Source of the DNA: Leisingera daeponensis
GTDB taxonomy: Bacteria > Pseudomonadota > Alphaproteobacteria > Rhodobacterales > Rhodobacteraceae
Direction: 5' to 3'
Assembly (NCBI RefSeq): GCF_019801465.1
Contig: NZ_JAHVJA010000001.1
Span: forward strand, 1 to 64,000
DNA: 64,000 nt
The stretch's first letter is position 1. Each line of letters opens with the position of its first letter. Below are positions 50,888 through 59,120 of the stretch, piece by piece. The position numbers and the translations under genes are program-made. Below the pieces are notes generated by a model that did not search any database, was not told the DNA's origin, and saw nothing but the letters and a program-made list of their open reading frames with translations.

Positions 50888-52551
50888 GCAGTGATAGATT
50901 GATCTACCTGCCCCTCGGCGGGGCGGGTGAAATCGGCATGAACGCCTATGTTTACGGCTATGGCCCGCAGGGCAAGGAGCGGCTGGTCCTGGTGGATCTG
51001 GGTGTGACTTTCCCGGACATGGACACCACCCCAGGCGTTGACCTGATTATGCCGGACATCACTTGGCTGAAAGAACGCGCCGACCGGCTGGAAGGAATCT
51101 TCATCACCCACGGGCACGAGGACCACATCGGTGCCATCGCGCATCTTTATGCCCACCTGAACGTGCCGGTCTACGCCCGCGCCTTCACCGCCAACCTGGC
51201 GCGCCGCAAGATGGAGGAGGCCGGCCACGACCCGGCTAATGTGCACACCGTGCAGGCCTGGCCGGAAACCACCAAGCTCGGCCCCTTTGCCATCGGCGTT
51301 GCCCCGATGAGCCATTCGATCCCTGAAAGCGGCGCGCTGGTGATCGATAGCCCGGCAGGCCGCGTGGTGCACACCGGCGACTTCAAGCTGGACGCAAACC
51401 CGCTGGTTGGCGAACCCTTCGATCCGGAGATGTGGGCGGAGATCGCCAAGGATGGCATCCAGGCGCTGGTCTGCGACTCCACCAATGTGTTCTCGCAGCA
51501 TCCGGGCCGCTCGGAATCCGAGCTGCCGGAAGAAATCACCAAGCTGTTTTCCGAAGCCAAGGGGCTGGTCGCCGCCACTACATTCGCTTCCAACGTGGCG
51601 CGGGTGAAAACCCTGGCCGAGGCTGGAGTGAAGGCGGGCCGTTCCGTGGTGCTGCTGGGCCGTGCCATGCGCCGCATGATTGAGGCAGCGGTGGAAACCG
51701 GTGTGCTAGTGGATTTCCCCAAGGTGATCAGCCCCGAGGACGCTGCCAATGTGCCGCGCGACAACCTGATGCTGATCACCACCGGAAGCCAGGGCGAGCG
51801 CCGCGCCGCCACCGCGCAACTGGCGCGCGGCAAGTACCGCGGGCTTGAGCTGAAGGAGGGCGATCTGTTCCTGTTCTCCTCCAAGACAATTCCGGGCAAT
51901 GAAAAAGGCGTCATCCGCATCATCAATCAGTTCTCCGAAATGGGTGTCGATGTGGTCGATGACAGCTCCGGCCTCTACCATGTCTCCGGACACGCTAACG
52001 GCCCGGACCTGGAGGAAGTGCACAAGCTCTTGAAGCCGAAGATTCTGATCCCGATGCACGGCGAGCACCGCCACCTGCGCCAGCACGCCCGCCTGGGCGA
52101 GGAAAAGGGCATCGCCAGCGCCGTGGTGGTGAACGGCATGATGATGGACCTGACCGGCGATGCGCCCAAGGTGACCGAGTGGATCGAAACCGGCCGCACC
52201 TATCTGGATGGCACTGTCAAATACGGCGCAATGGACGGCATCGTGCGCGACCGCATCCGCATGGCGCTGAACGGCCATGTGCTGGTGACGGTGATCCTCG
52301 ACGAGGAAGACGAGCCGCTGGGCGAACCCTGGTGCGACCTCAAGGGCCTGCCAGAAACCGGGACCTCCAATGCCGCTCTGGTGGAGGTTCTGGAGGAAGA
52401 CCTGAACCAGTTCCTGATGCGGGCCGGCGCCAAGACCCTGCGCGATGACGACAAGCTGGAGCAGGAACTGCGCCGCATCGCCCGCCAGAGCGCCTTTAGC
52501 GAGATCGGCAAGAAGCCCGAGGTGACGGTGGTGGTCAGCCGCATGCGCTGA
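50884..52551 (+). CDS. rnj: Ribonuclease J
   Basis: A 555-residue metallo-beta-lactamase/beta-CASP nuclease. Metal motif HGHEDH (His76, His78, Asp80, His81); LPLGGAGEIGMNAYVY at the N-terminus; beta-CASP motifs including TTGSQGERRAA; HVSGHAN in the YHVSGHANG segment; and a C-terminal domain. RNase J is a 5'-3' exonuclease/endonuclease for rRNA maturation and mRNA decay, common in alphaproteobacteria. Coupled to coaX. Confidence 0.95.
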   Translation: MSSDRLIYLPLGGAGEIGMNAYVYGYGPQGKERLVLVDLGVTFPDMDTTPGVDLIMPDITWLKERADRLEGIFITHGHEDHIGAIAHLYAHLNVPVYARAFTANLARRKMEEAGHDPANVHTVQAWPETTKLGPFAIGVAPMSHSIPESGALVIDSPAGRVVHTGDFKLDANPLVGEPFDPEMWAEIAKDGIQALVCDSTNVFSQHPGRSESELPEEITKLFSEAKGLVAATTFASNVARVKTLAEAGVKAGRSVVLLGRAMRRMIEAAVETGVLVDFPKVISPEDAANVPRDNLMLITTGSQGERRAATAQLARGKYRGLELKEGDLFLFSSKTIPGNEKGVIRIINQFSEMGVDVVDDSSGLYHVSGHANGPDLEEVHKLLKPKILIPMHGEHRHLRQHARLGEEKGIASAVVVNGMMMDLTGDAPKVTEWIETGRTYLDGTVKYGAMDGIVRDRIRMALNGHVLVTVILDEEDEPLGEPWCDLKGLPETGTSNAALVEVLEEDLNQFLMRAGAKTLRDDDKLEQELRRIARQSAFSEIGKKPEVTVVVSRMR

Positions 52552-52729
52552 CCCGCCGGACCCGGCTTTGCAGGGCAGGGTGGTGCTCCCGCCCGGCCCA
52601 AGCCGCATCAAAGATGCAGCAGGCCCCGTTGGGCCAGGCGCCGCGTGCCCTGACGGGCCCGCGGCGCTGTTGCGTCTGGCGGCGGGCCGATTGGACTGCC
52701 TCGGGAAGTGTTATCAAGGCGCAGATTTC

Positions 52730-53494
52730 ATGACGGATAATAGAGTAGTCCAGCATCCCAGCTACAAGGTGCCCATGCTGACCTGGTGGGAAGGGATCTA
52801 TGACCAAGTGTTTGTCGCGCTGCATCCCTTTTACCGGATCCGGAAAGCGGGGGTGTCGGTTTCTCCCGCCGGCAGCGAAATCTATGAAGATGTCCTTCCT
52901 TGCGATGACCGGCCGGAGAATTTCTGTGACATGATTAAGTCACGCGGAGAAGCGGTCTCCTGGGCGGAGGTTCATCAGGCTGTCGCGCCGGACCTGCCGA
53001 GGAGTGACGTTTACCTGGCGATCTGGCTGCTGGCTTGCATCGGCTATCAGGACCGCGCCGGCATTGATCTGCAGAAGCGGCTGGCCGTCTACTGCCAGGC
53101 AAACCGGCTGTATTTGCCGGAGGACGACGGGCTGGCCGCCATATTGCAGCCCGTTGTGCAGGAGTTCCTCTCCTGTTTCGGCTGCCGGGACGTCACGGCT
53201 TGGGACGAGTTCAGGCACCACAGCGAAACGGTGCCGCTTTCGGTATTCAGAAAAGCGGAGCCCTGCTACTGGCTGCCGCAAAGCATCACGAGTCCGGCCG
53301 TTTGGGGGCTGCACCTACCGAATCCCGGAATTCTGATGACCTGGGGCTTTGATGGCACAGAGGCCATTATTGCCATGACGAGCAGGACGCTGGAAATGGC
53401 CAGGCCCGAGAATTTCTTCGAGGGCTGGTACGCGGATGCCGGGACCTTTGCGGACGTGTTCAATCCCGTTGAGTTCCTGAAACGGGAGCAGTGA
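52730..53494 (+). CDS. Hypothetical protein, unrecognised
   Basis: A 254-residue soluble protein beginning MTDNRVVQHPSYKVPMLTWWEGIYDQ. It is rich in aromatic residues and Cys (five after residue 50) and shows no signal peptide or membrane helix. The C-terminal half (WLPQSITSPAVWGLHLPNPGI, then MTWGFDGTEAIIAMTS and ENFFEGWYADAGTFADVF) looks like a compact alpha/beta fold, possibly an immunity-like or SUKH/SMI1-style protein, but I cannot assign it. ATG 52730 is preferred; the open frame to 52568 is a low-complexity Gly/Pro-rich read-through. Codon use is a little less GC-biased than in its neighbours, which may indicate a younger gene. Confidence 0.65.
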   Translation: MTDNRVVQHPSYKVPMLTWWEGIYDQVFVALHPFYRIRKAGVSVSPAGSEIYEDVLPCDDRPENFCDMIKSRGEAVSWAEVHQAVAPDLPRSDVYLAIWLLACIGYQDRAGIDLQKRLAVYCQANRLYLPEDDGLAAILQPVVQEFLSCFGCRDVTAWDEFRHHSETVPLSVFRKAEPCYWLPQSITSPAVWGLHLPNPGILMTWGFDGTEAIIAMTSRTLEMARPENFFEGWYADAGTFADVFNPVEFLKREQ

Positions 53495-53512
53495 CATAGG
53501 TTGCTAAAATGG

Positions 53513-53546
53513 AAACGCCGCGGCCCCCCAGGGGCGCGCGGCGTTT
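53513..53546. terminator. Bidirectional terminator
   Basis: AAACGCCGCG (53513-53522) pairs perfectly with CGCGGCGTTT (53537-53546); CCCC/GGGG extends the stem inward. A/T ends on both sides suit termination of the hypothetical gene (+) and the small gene at 53583 (-). Confidence 0.85.
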
Positions 53547-53582
53547 GCGATTCCATGCTTCTGCCAGAGTCCGGCAGGAGCG

Positions 53583-53762
53583 TCAGCCGTGCAGCGGGCG
53601 GGCGCAGCTGGGGCAGGAGACCACTTTGCGCGGGGCGCTGAACAGGGCGCGGAACAGGCTGCGCATCATGCTGGCGAAAGCCTGGGCGCGCAGCTCATGG
53701 GCGCGGGCCTCGATGGCCTGATACTGGGAAATGCTCAGGGTTTTGGTGTCGTTGGTGGTCAT
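53583..53762 (-). CDS. Small basic helical protein (DUF1127-like)
   Basis: A 59-residue protein: a helical N-terminal half (SISQYQAIEARAHELRAQAF), then SMMRSLFRALFSAPRK and a short tail with CPSC. It resembles the small Rhodobacterales proteins with an AHELRAQA-type helix and, in its Arg-rich centre, DUF1127-type proteins implicated in RNA binding. No function can be given. ATG 53762 is used rather than the frame start at 53774. It has its own terminator and a direct-repeat site upstream. Confidence 0.65.
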   Translation of the reverse strand: MTTNDTKTLSISQYQAIEARAHELRAQAFASMMRSLFRALFSAPRKVVSCPSCARPLHG

Positions 53763-53853
53763 GGCGTGGCCCATCTCAAATGGCGCGTTTCAGTGTTTCG
53801 CCAGCAATACGCCGCTTTGCGGGGGATTACGCCAGCCAAGATCGAAAACCCGT

Positions 53854-53894
53854 TATGCTGCAACTGCAAAGGTCACTATGCTGCGAGTGCAAAG
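53854..53894. promoter_or_regulatory. Pair of direct repeats upstream of the small gene
   Basis: TATGCTGCAACTGCAAAG (53854-53871) and TATGCTGCGAGTGCAAAG (53877-53894) match at 16 of 18 positions and are 23 bases apart (about two helical turns). Each has CTGC-N4-GCAA, close to the CTGC-N3/4-GCAG reported for the PHA regulator PhaR of Rhodobacter; this identity is only suggested. They lie 92-132 bases upstream of the small minus-strand gene. Confidence 0.45.
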
Positions 53895-53908
53895 CAGCTG
53901 CGCAACGA

Positions 53909-53936
53909 AAAAGGCCGCCCCAGGGGGGCGGCCTGA
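53909..53936 (-). terminator. Terminator of the DEAD-box helicase gene
   Basis: GGCCGCCCC (53913-53921) pairs with GGGGCGGCC (53925-53933). On the minus strand it is followed by TTTTTCG. It lies 22 bases after the helicase stop. Confidence 0.88.
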
Positions 53937-53957
53937 AAACTGTCTGGTTCTGACGGA

Positions 53958-55355
53958 TCAGCTGGCGCGGCGCTCGGCGAAGCTGAGCGCGATAAAGCTC
54001 GGCAGATGGTCTCCCATACCGACCACAGCCTTGTCGTCGCGCTTGCCGTGCTTGCCGCGGCCCGAGGAGCGCTCCACCTTCTGCGCAGGCTTCTCGTCCT
54101 TGCGGCGCTCACGGCTCTCGTCCTTGCGGTTTTCGTCCCTACGGCTCTCGCGGGTGTCCGTGTCCGGCTTGGCGGAACGGGCCGGCTTTTCCTTCTTGGG
54201 CTCCGGCTTGACCGGGTTCTCCAGCCGCGGGATTTCCTTCTGGATCAGCTTTTCCACCGCATCCAGCGCCTTGTCGTCCCGCGGGATGCAGATGGTGATC
54301 GCCTTGCCCTCGCGGCCTGCACGGCCGGTGCGTCCAATGCGGTGGACATAATCCTCGGCATGGCCTGGAACGTCGAAGTTGAACACATGGCTGACGCTCG
54401 GCACATCCAGACCGCGTGCGGCCACGTCAGAGGCCACCAGAATGCGCAGGCTGCCCTCACGGAAGGCATCCAGTGTCTTGGTGCGCTGGCTCTGGTCCAG
54501 GTCGCCATGGATCGCGGCGGCGTCATAGCCGTATTTCTTGAGCGATTTCGCGCAGATATCCACATCCGTCTTGCGGTTGCAGAAGATGATTCCGTTGGTC
54601 AGCTTGTCGCCTTCGGCGTCGATCAGGGCGCGCAGAACCTTCCGCTTCTCGCTGCCCTCGCGGTCGCGGCGCGATGCCTTGAACTGCACCACTGCCTGTT
54701 CGATGGTTTCCGACGCGGTGGCCTGGCGGGCCACTTCGATGCGGGCCGGACCCGACAGGAAAGTGTTGGTGATCCGCTCGATTTCCGGCGCCATGGTGGC
54801 CGAGAAGAACAGCGTCTGGCGGGTGAAAGGCGTCAGCGAGAAGATGCGCTCGATATCCGGGATGAAGCCCATGTCGAGCATCCGGTCGGCTTCGTCCACC
54901 ACCATGATCTGCACGCCAGTGAGCAGTAGCTTGCCGCGTTCGAAATGGTCCAGCAGGCGGCCCGGGGTCGCGATCAGAACATCTACGCCCTTGTCGATCA
55001 GCGCGTCCTGCTCCTTGAAGGAAACGCCGCCGATCAGCAGCGCCTTGGTCAGCTTCACGTGTTTGGCGTAGGTGTCGAAGTTTTCCGCCACCTGGGCAGC
55101 CAGTTCGCGGGTGGGGCACAGCACCAGGCTGCGCGGCATCCGGGCTCGGGCGCGGCCGCGGGCCAGAAGCGTGATCATCGGCAGCGTGAACGACGCGGTC
55201 TTGCCGGTGCCGGTCTGGGCGATTCCCAGAACATCGCGCCCCTCCAGCGCCGGCGGGATGGCCCCTGCCTGAATCGGTGTGGGGGTTTCGTACCCGGCTT
55301 CCTCAATAGCTTTGAGGACCTTGGGATTAAGGTTCAGATCGGTGAATTTTGTCAT
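53958..55355 (-). CDS. DEAD-box ATP-dependent RNA helicase (RhlE-type)
   Basis: A 465-residue DEAD-box helicase: Q-motif (GYETPTPIQ), AQTGTGKT (I), PTRELA (Ia), VDEADRMLDMGF (II), FFSATM (III), and HRIGRTGRAG (VI). The C-terminal ~90 residues are Lys/Arg/Glu-rich and low complexity, as in RhlE proteins, and probably bind RNA. It likely acts in ribosome assembly or mRNA decay; pairing with RNase J encoded nearby is a guess. Two in-frame ATGs (55361, 55355) are possible; 55355 gives the usual family start MTKFTDLNLNPKV. Confidence 0.93.
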   Translation of the reverse strand: MTKFTDLNLNPKVLKAIEEAGYETPTPIQAGAIPPALEGRDVLGIAQTGTGKTASFTLPMITLLARGRARARMPRSLVLCPTRELAAQVAENFDTYAKHVKLTKALLIGGVSFKEQDALIDKGVDVLIATPGRLLDHFERGKLLLTGVQIMVVDEADRMLDMGFIPDIERIFSLTPFTRQTLFFSATMAPEIERITNTFLSGPARIEVARQATASETIEQAVVQFKASRRDREGSEKRKVLRALIDAEGDKLTNGIIFCNRKTDVDICAKSLKKYGYDAAAIHGDLDQSQRTKTLDAFREGSLRILVASDVAARGLDVPSVSHVFNFDVPGHAEDYVHRIGRTGRAGREGKAITICIPRDDKALDAVEKLIQKEIPRLENPVKPEPKKEKPARSAKPDTDTRESRRDENRKDESRERRKDEKPAQKVERSSGRGKHGKRDDKAVVGMGDHLPSFIALSFAERRAS

Positions 55356-55538
55356 ATGCATCCGTCATTGCGGACACTGACCTGGCCCGCGCGTGTGTGT
55401 TGCAGCCGGCTCCGCAAAAGGTCATGCGGTGTGGCAGCTGCCGGCTCGAGGCGGGGCATAGCAAAATCCCATGCGCAGGTCAATTAATGCTGGATTTCGC
55501 AGGGTTTTCGCTCACCGGATTGGCAAAATGGAAACAAA

Positions 55539-56480
55539 TCAGCCGAAACCGGGGAAGTGTTTTTGCCGTTTCTCCTCCAGGCCAAGGGGGCGATTCCTCA
55601 AAAGGCCGCGCTCCTGCAGCCTGCGGTAGACCGCCGGGTCCTTGGCGCTGATTTCGTCAAAGAAACTGCGCAGGCCGTTTTCACCGTGTTCCTCCTCAAT
55701 CAGCGACAGCAGCTCATGCGTGTTGAGCCCGCCGATGATCCGGGCATAACCCGGACCAAGCTCTGGCCGGTAGGAGCCACGCTCAAGGCGGTAGCGGTAG
55801 ACGGATTGCCAATGCTCCCAGCTGGCCGCATGGCAATGGCACAGGTCGGCCCGGACCAGTTCGTGGCTTTCAGCAACGGTCCCGCTCTCCTGAAACAGGT
55901 TATGAATCCGCAGTTCGGCGTTGGGCAGGCCTGTTCTTGCTATGACCTTGCCCGCGGTATGGCTCAGGAAACCGCCTTTCAGAAAACCGCCAAAAGCTGG
56001 GTAAACCGCCCGGACTTCCGCCTCCCGCTCCGGTCCCTTCGGAACCATCGCCTTGAATTCGTCCTCGCGTCCCGCCAAGGCCTCCAGCGGACGCACCCGG
56101 GCGCTTAGGACGCCCTGCGGCAGTGCAGCCAGCATCTGCCCCAGATCGCAGGACGGCCACAGGAATTCATCCACGTCAATATGTGCGATCCATTCCGTCT
56201 GGATTCGCTCATAAGCGTGGGTTGCATTCAGTGTCTGGCGGACCTGGTGCTTGACCGGACGGTGCTTCTTGAGCCGCTTCCAATGGCTGGCGTCACAGGT
56301 GGTGACCCTGACCTTGGGATGCTGTTTCAGGTGCGCATAGGCTTCCGGGTTCGGCTCATCCAGATAGATATGCAGCCGGTGGGCGCCCAGGTCGAGATGA
56401 TAGGCGGCAAAATCCAGAATGGCCCTGGTGTCAGCCTTGATGGTGCTGACGATGCCCCATTTGACAGGCTCAGCCGTCAT
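55539..56480 (-). CDS. Glycosyltransferase family 2-like protein
   Basis: A 313-residue protein of the GT2/GT92-like group found in roseobacters: VSTIKADTRAILDFAAYHLDLGAHRLHIYLD at the N-terminus (donor-binding strand), WIAHIDVDEFLWP with the DxD-type metal motif DVDEF, then RADLCHCHAASWEHW. The usual role is transfer of sugar to surface polysaccharide; acceptor unknown. ATG 56480 lies inside the end of the upstream gene (11-base overlap), so the two are coupled. Confidence 0.82.
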   Translation of the reverse strand: MTAEPVKWGIVSTIKADTRAILDFAAYHLDLGAHRLHIYLDEPNPEAYAHLKQHPKVRVTTCDASHWKRLKKHRPVKHQVRQTLNATHAYERIQTEWIAHIDVDEFLWPSCDLGQMLAALPQGVLSARVRPLEALAGREDEFKAMVPKGPEREAEVRAVYPAFGGFLKGGFLSHTAGKVIARTGLPNAELRIHNLFQESGTVAESHELVRADLCHCHAASWEHWQSVYRYRLERGSYRPELGPGYARIIGGLNTHELLSLIEEEHGENGLRSFFDEISAKDPAVYRRLQERGLLRNRPLGLEEKRQKHFPGFG

Positions 56481-57225
56481 CGCGACCTGTCCTGTTCTTG
56501 TAGCGCTGGATACGGCCAAAGATGCTGCGCGGGTCGCTCATCACCATCCGCAGCATCTGCACACCCAAGGGGCGCAGAACCGCGTCATTCTCGGCATGGC
56601 GCCACAGCCGGGCGAGCAGGTTCATATCCAGGTCGCCCCGCTCCAGCGCGTAGGGGACCATGCCAAAGGCCAGATCGTCCGGTTTCGGACCGCCGCGCTG
56701 CCTGGGAAACCCGACGCTGTTCTTGCGGCGGCTTTCGCGGCGTTCGCTGTCGTGCAGCTTGATCAGGTCGAACAGCAGCATCAGCCCCTGGCCGCCCAGG
56801 CGCTGGTCGATGGTTTCCCCGTGATCGGCAAAGGTGGTTGCGGCGGCGATAAGCCAGCGCACCGGCAGCCCGGCGGCCAGGTCTTTGCCATGCTCTGTCC
56901 AGATGCGCAGGAACAGCTGCCGGGCCAGCGGGTGCGGCGGCTGCCGGCGCAGTATTGCTATGCATAGCGCGTGCAGCGCCCACAGCTCCGGCTGTCCGGA
57001 AAACTCCGCCCGCAGCAGAGCTTGCTTGCGCAGAGCGTTGCAGCGGTCCTCAGCCATGTCCGACGTGTCGGGAACCTCAGAAATCCGCTGTTCGAGGAGT
57101 GCCGTCAGGTCGCAATCTGCGGGCGGCAAGGCTGCAAGCGGGTTGTCAAACGGCCACTCCCGCTTTTCCAGCCGACGCATCAGGGTGAAGAACCCGCCAG
57201 GGTAGTTTTCTTGATCCAGGTCCAT
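56470..57225 (-). CDS. Hypothetical protein upstream of a glycosyltransferase
   Basis: A 251-residue, largely helical soluble protein starting MDLDQENYPGGFFTLMRRLEKREWP, with WALHALCIAILRRQPPHPLAR, RLGGQGLMLLFDLIKLHDSERR and MVPYALERGDLDMNLLARLWRH. No signal peptide or membrane helix and no domain I recognise. ATG 57225 is chosen because the longer frame enters prfC. It overlaps the glycosyltransferase gene, which suggests a shared role in surface glycan modification. Confidence 0.65.
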   Translation of the reverse strand: MDLDQENYPGGFFTLMRRLEKREWPFDNPLAALPPADCDLTALLEQRISEVPDTSDMAEDRCNALRKQALLRAEFSGQPELWALHALCIAILRRQPPHPLARQLFLRIWTEHGKDLAAGLPVRWLIAAATTFADHGETIDQRLGGQGLMLLFDLIKLHDSERRESRRKNSVGFPRQRGGPKPDDLAFGMVPYALERGDLDMNLLARLWRHAENDAVLRPLGVQMLRMVMSDPRSIFGRIQRYKNRTGRDDG

Positions 57226-57263
57226 GGCGGGTTTCAATATTTTTGGGTCCAATGACTGCGCGG

Positions 57264-58871
57264 TTACACCATCATTTCCTTGGTCGCGGTCAGATTCAAG
57301 TCCGGATAATCGCGCACCACCCGGTCGATGTCCCATTGCAGCCGGGTCAAATAGACAATGTCGCCGTCGTGGTCATGGGCGATGTGCTGCTTATTGGCGT
57401 TGGTGAACTTCTCCACCGCCGCCTTGTCGCCGCTGACCCAGCGGGCCGAGGTGAACTGGCTGGCCTCGAAGCGCACCGGCAGCCCGTATTCCATCTCGAT
57501 CCTGCTGGCCAGCACCTCGAACTGCAGCTGGCCGACCACGCCGACGATGAAACCGGAGCCGATCGAGGGTTTGAACACTTTGGCGGCGCCTTCCTCGGCA
57601 AACTGCATCAGCGCCTTTTCCAGGTGCTTCGCCTTCATCGGATCGCCTGCGCGCACGCCTTGCAGCAGTTCCGGCGCAAACGACGGGATGCCGGTCACCC
57701 GGATCGCCTCGCCCTCGGTCAGCGTGTCGCCGATGCGCAGCTGGCCGTGGTTCGGGATGCCGATGATATCACCGGCCCAGGCCTCCTCCGCCAGCTCCCG
57801 GTCAGAGGCCAGGAACAGCACCGGATTCGACACCGCCATCGGCTTCTTGGTGCGCACATGGGTCAGCTTCATCCCGCGCTTGAAATGGCCCGAGGCCATC
57901 CGCACGAATGCCACCCGGTCGCGGTGCTTGGGGTCCATATTGGCCTGCACCTTGAACACGAACCCGGCGACCTTTTTCTCATCCGGCGCCACCTGCCGCG
58001 GCTCGGCAGACTGGGGCTGCGGCTCGGGGCCGTATTTGCCGATACCGTCCATCAGCTCCTTGACGCCGAAGGAATTGATCGCGGAGCCGAACCAGATCGG
58101 GGTCATGTGGCCCTCGAGCACCGACTGCGGGTCCAAGGCGGGCAGCAGCTCACGGGCCATTTCGACCTCTTCCAGCAGCTTTTCCAGCAGGTGCGCGGGG
58201 ACATGCTCGGCCAGCTTGGGGTCGTCCAGGCCGTTGATCTCGATGCTTTCCGCCACCTTGTTGCGGTCGGCGCGGTCCATCAGCTCCAGCCGGTCGCGCA
58301 GCATATCGTAGCAGCCGATGAAGTCGCGGCCGACACCGATGGGCCAGCTGGCCGGGGTCACGTCGATCGCCAGCATTTCCTGGATTTCGTCGATGATCTC
58401 AAAGGTGTCCCGGCTTTCGCGGTCCATCTTGTTACAGAAGGTGAGGATCGGCAGGTCACGCAGGCGGCAGACCTCGAACAGCTTCTGGGTCTGGCTTTCC
58501 ACACCCTTGGCGCCGTCGATCACCATCACCGCCGCGTCCACCGCCGTCAGCGTGCGGTAGGTATCCTCGGAAAAATCCGAGTGGCCCGGCGTGTCCACCA
58601 GGTTGAAGCGGAAGCCGCTGAAATCGAAAGACATCGCCGAGGCCGAGACCGAGATCCCGCGGTCCTTTTCCATCTGCATGAAGTCCGAGCGCGTGCGCCG
58701 CGCCTCGCCCTTGGCGCGCACCTGTCCGGCCATCTGAATCGCGCCGCCGTACAAGAGAAACTTTTCAGTCAGCGTGGTCTTGCCGGCGTCCGGATGCGAG
58801 ATGATCGCAAAGGTCCGGCGGCGGGCAATTTCGGGCGGCAGTTCGGGGCGGTTTGTGACGGAATCCAGCAT
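57264..58871 (-). CDS. prfC: Peptide chain release factor 3
   Basis: A 535-residue translational GTPase: G1 HPDAGKTTLTEK, G3 DTPGHSDFSED, G4 CNKMDRE, followed by the EF-G-like domain II and the RF3-specific C-terminus (VVGQLQFEVLASRIEMEYGLPV). RF3 recycles RF1/RF2 from the ribosome after termination. The true start is ATG 58871; the open frame extends 192 codons further upstream without homology and crosses a terminator-like stem. Confidence 0.97.
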   Translation of the reverse strand: MLDSVTNRPELPPEIARRRTFAIISHPDAGKTTLTEKFLLYGGAIQMAGQVRAKGEARRTRSDFMQMEKDRGISVSASAMSFDFSGFRFNLVDTPGHSDFSEDTYRTLTAVDAAVMVIDGAKGVESQTQKLFEVCRLRDLPILTFCNKMDRESRDTFEIIDEIQEMLAIDVTPASWPIGVGRDFIGCYDMLRDRLELMDRADRNKVAESIEINGLDDPKLAEHVPAHLLEKLLEEVEMARELLPALDPQSVLEGHMTPIWFGSAINSFGVKELMDGIGKYGPEPQPQSAEPRQVAPDEKKVAGFVFKVQANMDPKHRDRVAFVRMASGHFKRGMKLTHVRTKKPMAVSNPVLFLASDRELAEEAWAGDIIGIPNHGQLRIGDTLTEGEAIRVTGIPSFAPELLQGVRAGDPMKAKHLEKALMQFAEEGAAKVFKPSIGSGFIVGVVGQLQFEVLASRIEMEYGLPVRFEASQFTSARWVSGDKAAVEKFTNANKQHIAHDHDGDIVYLTRLQWDIDRVVRDYPDLNLTATKEMMV

Positions 58872-58905
58872 GAGCGCGCGTATAGCAGGAATGCCGAAAG
58901 AGGCA

Positions 58906-58928
58906 AGAAAAACGGGGCGCGGCCCCGT
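58906..58928 (-). terminator. Minus-strand terminator upstream of prfC
   Basis: ACGGGGC (58912-58918) and GCCCCGT (58922-58928) form a perfect 7-bp stem with a 3-base loop, followed on the minus strand by TTTTTCTT. It lies 41 bases before the prfC ATG and therefore must end a transcript that begins further right. Confidence 0.7.
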
Positions 58929-59120
58929 GCTGGTTTGAAGGCTGGCAGGCACGGTTGAGGCACTAAAAACTACGCAGCTGCGCGCGCGCTGCGGCCACTC
59001 TTGCGCCGTGCCTTCTGGGACATGCGGCCGCGCGCACTCCGCTGCCGCAATTGATTTTTTCCGCCGTCTTTGCCTAGATGGCCGCAAGCCCTTGTTTGCA
59101 AACCACGGGAAAGAGGCGGG

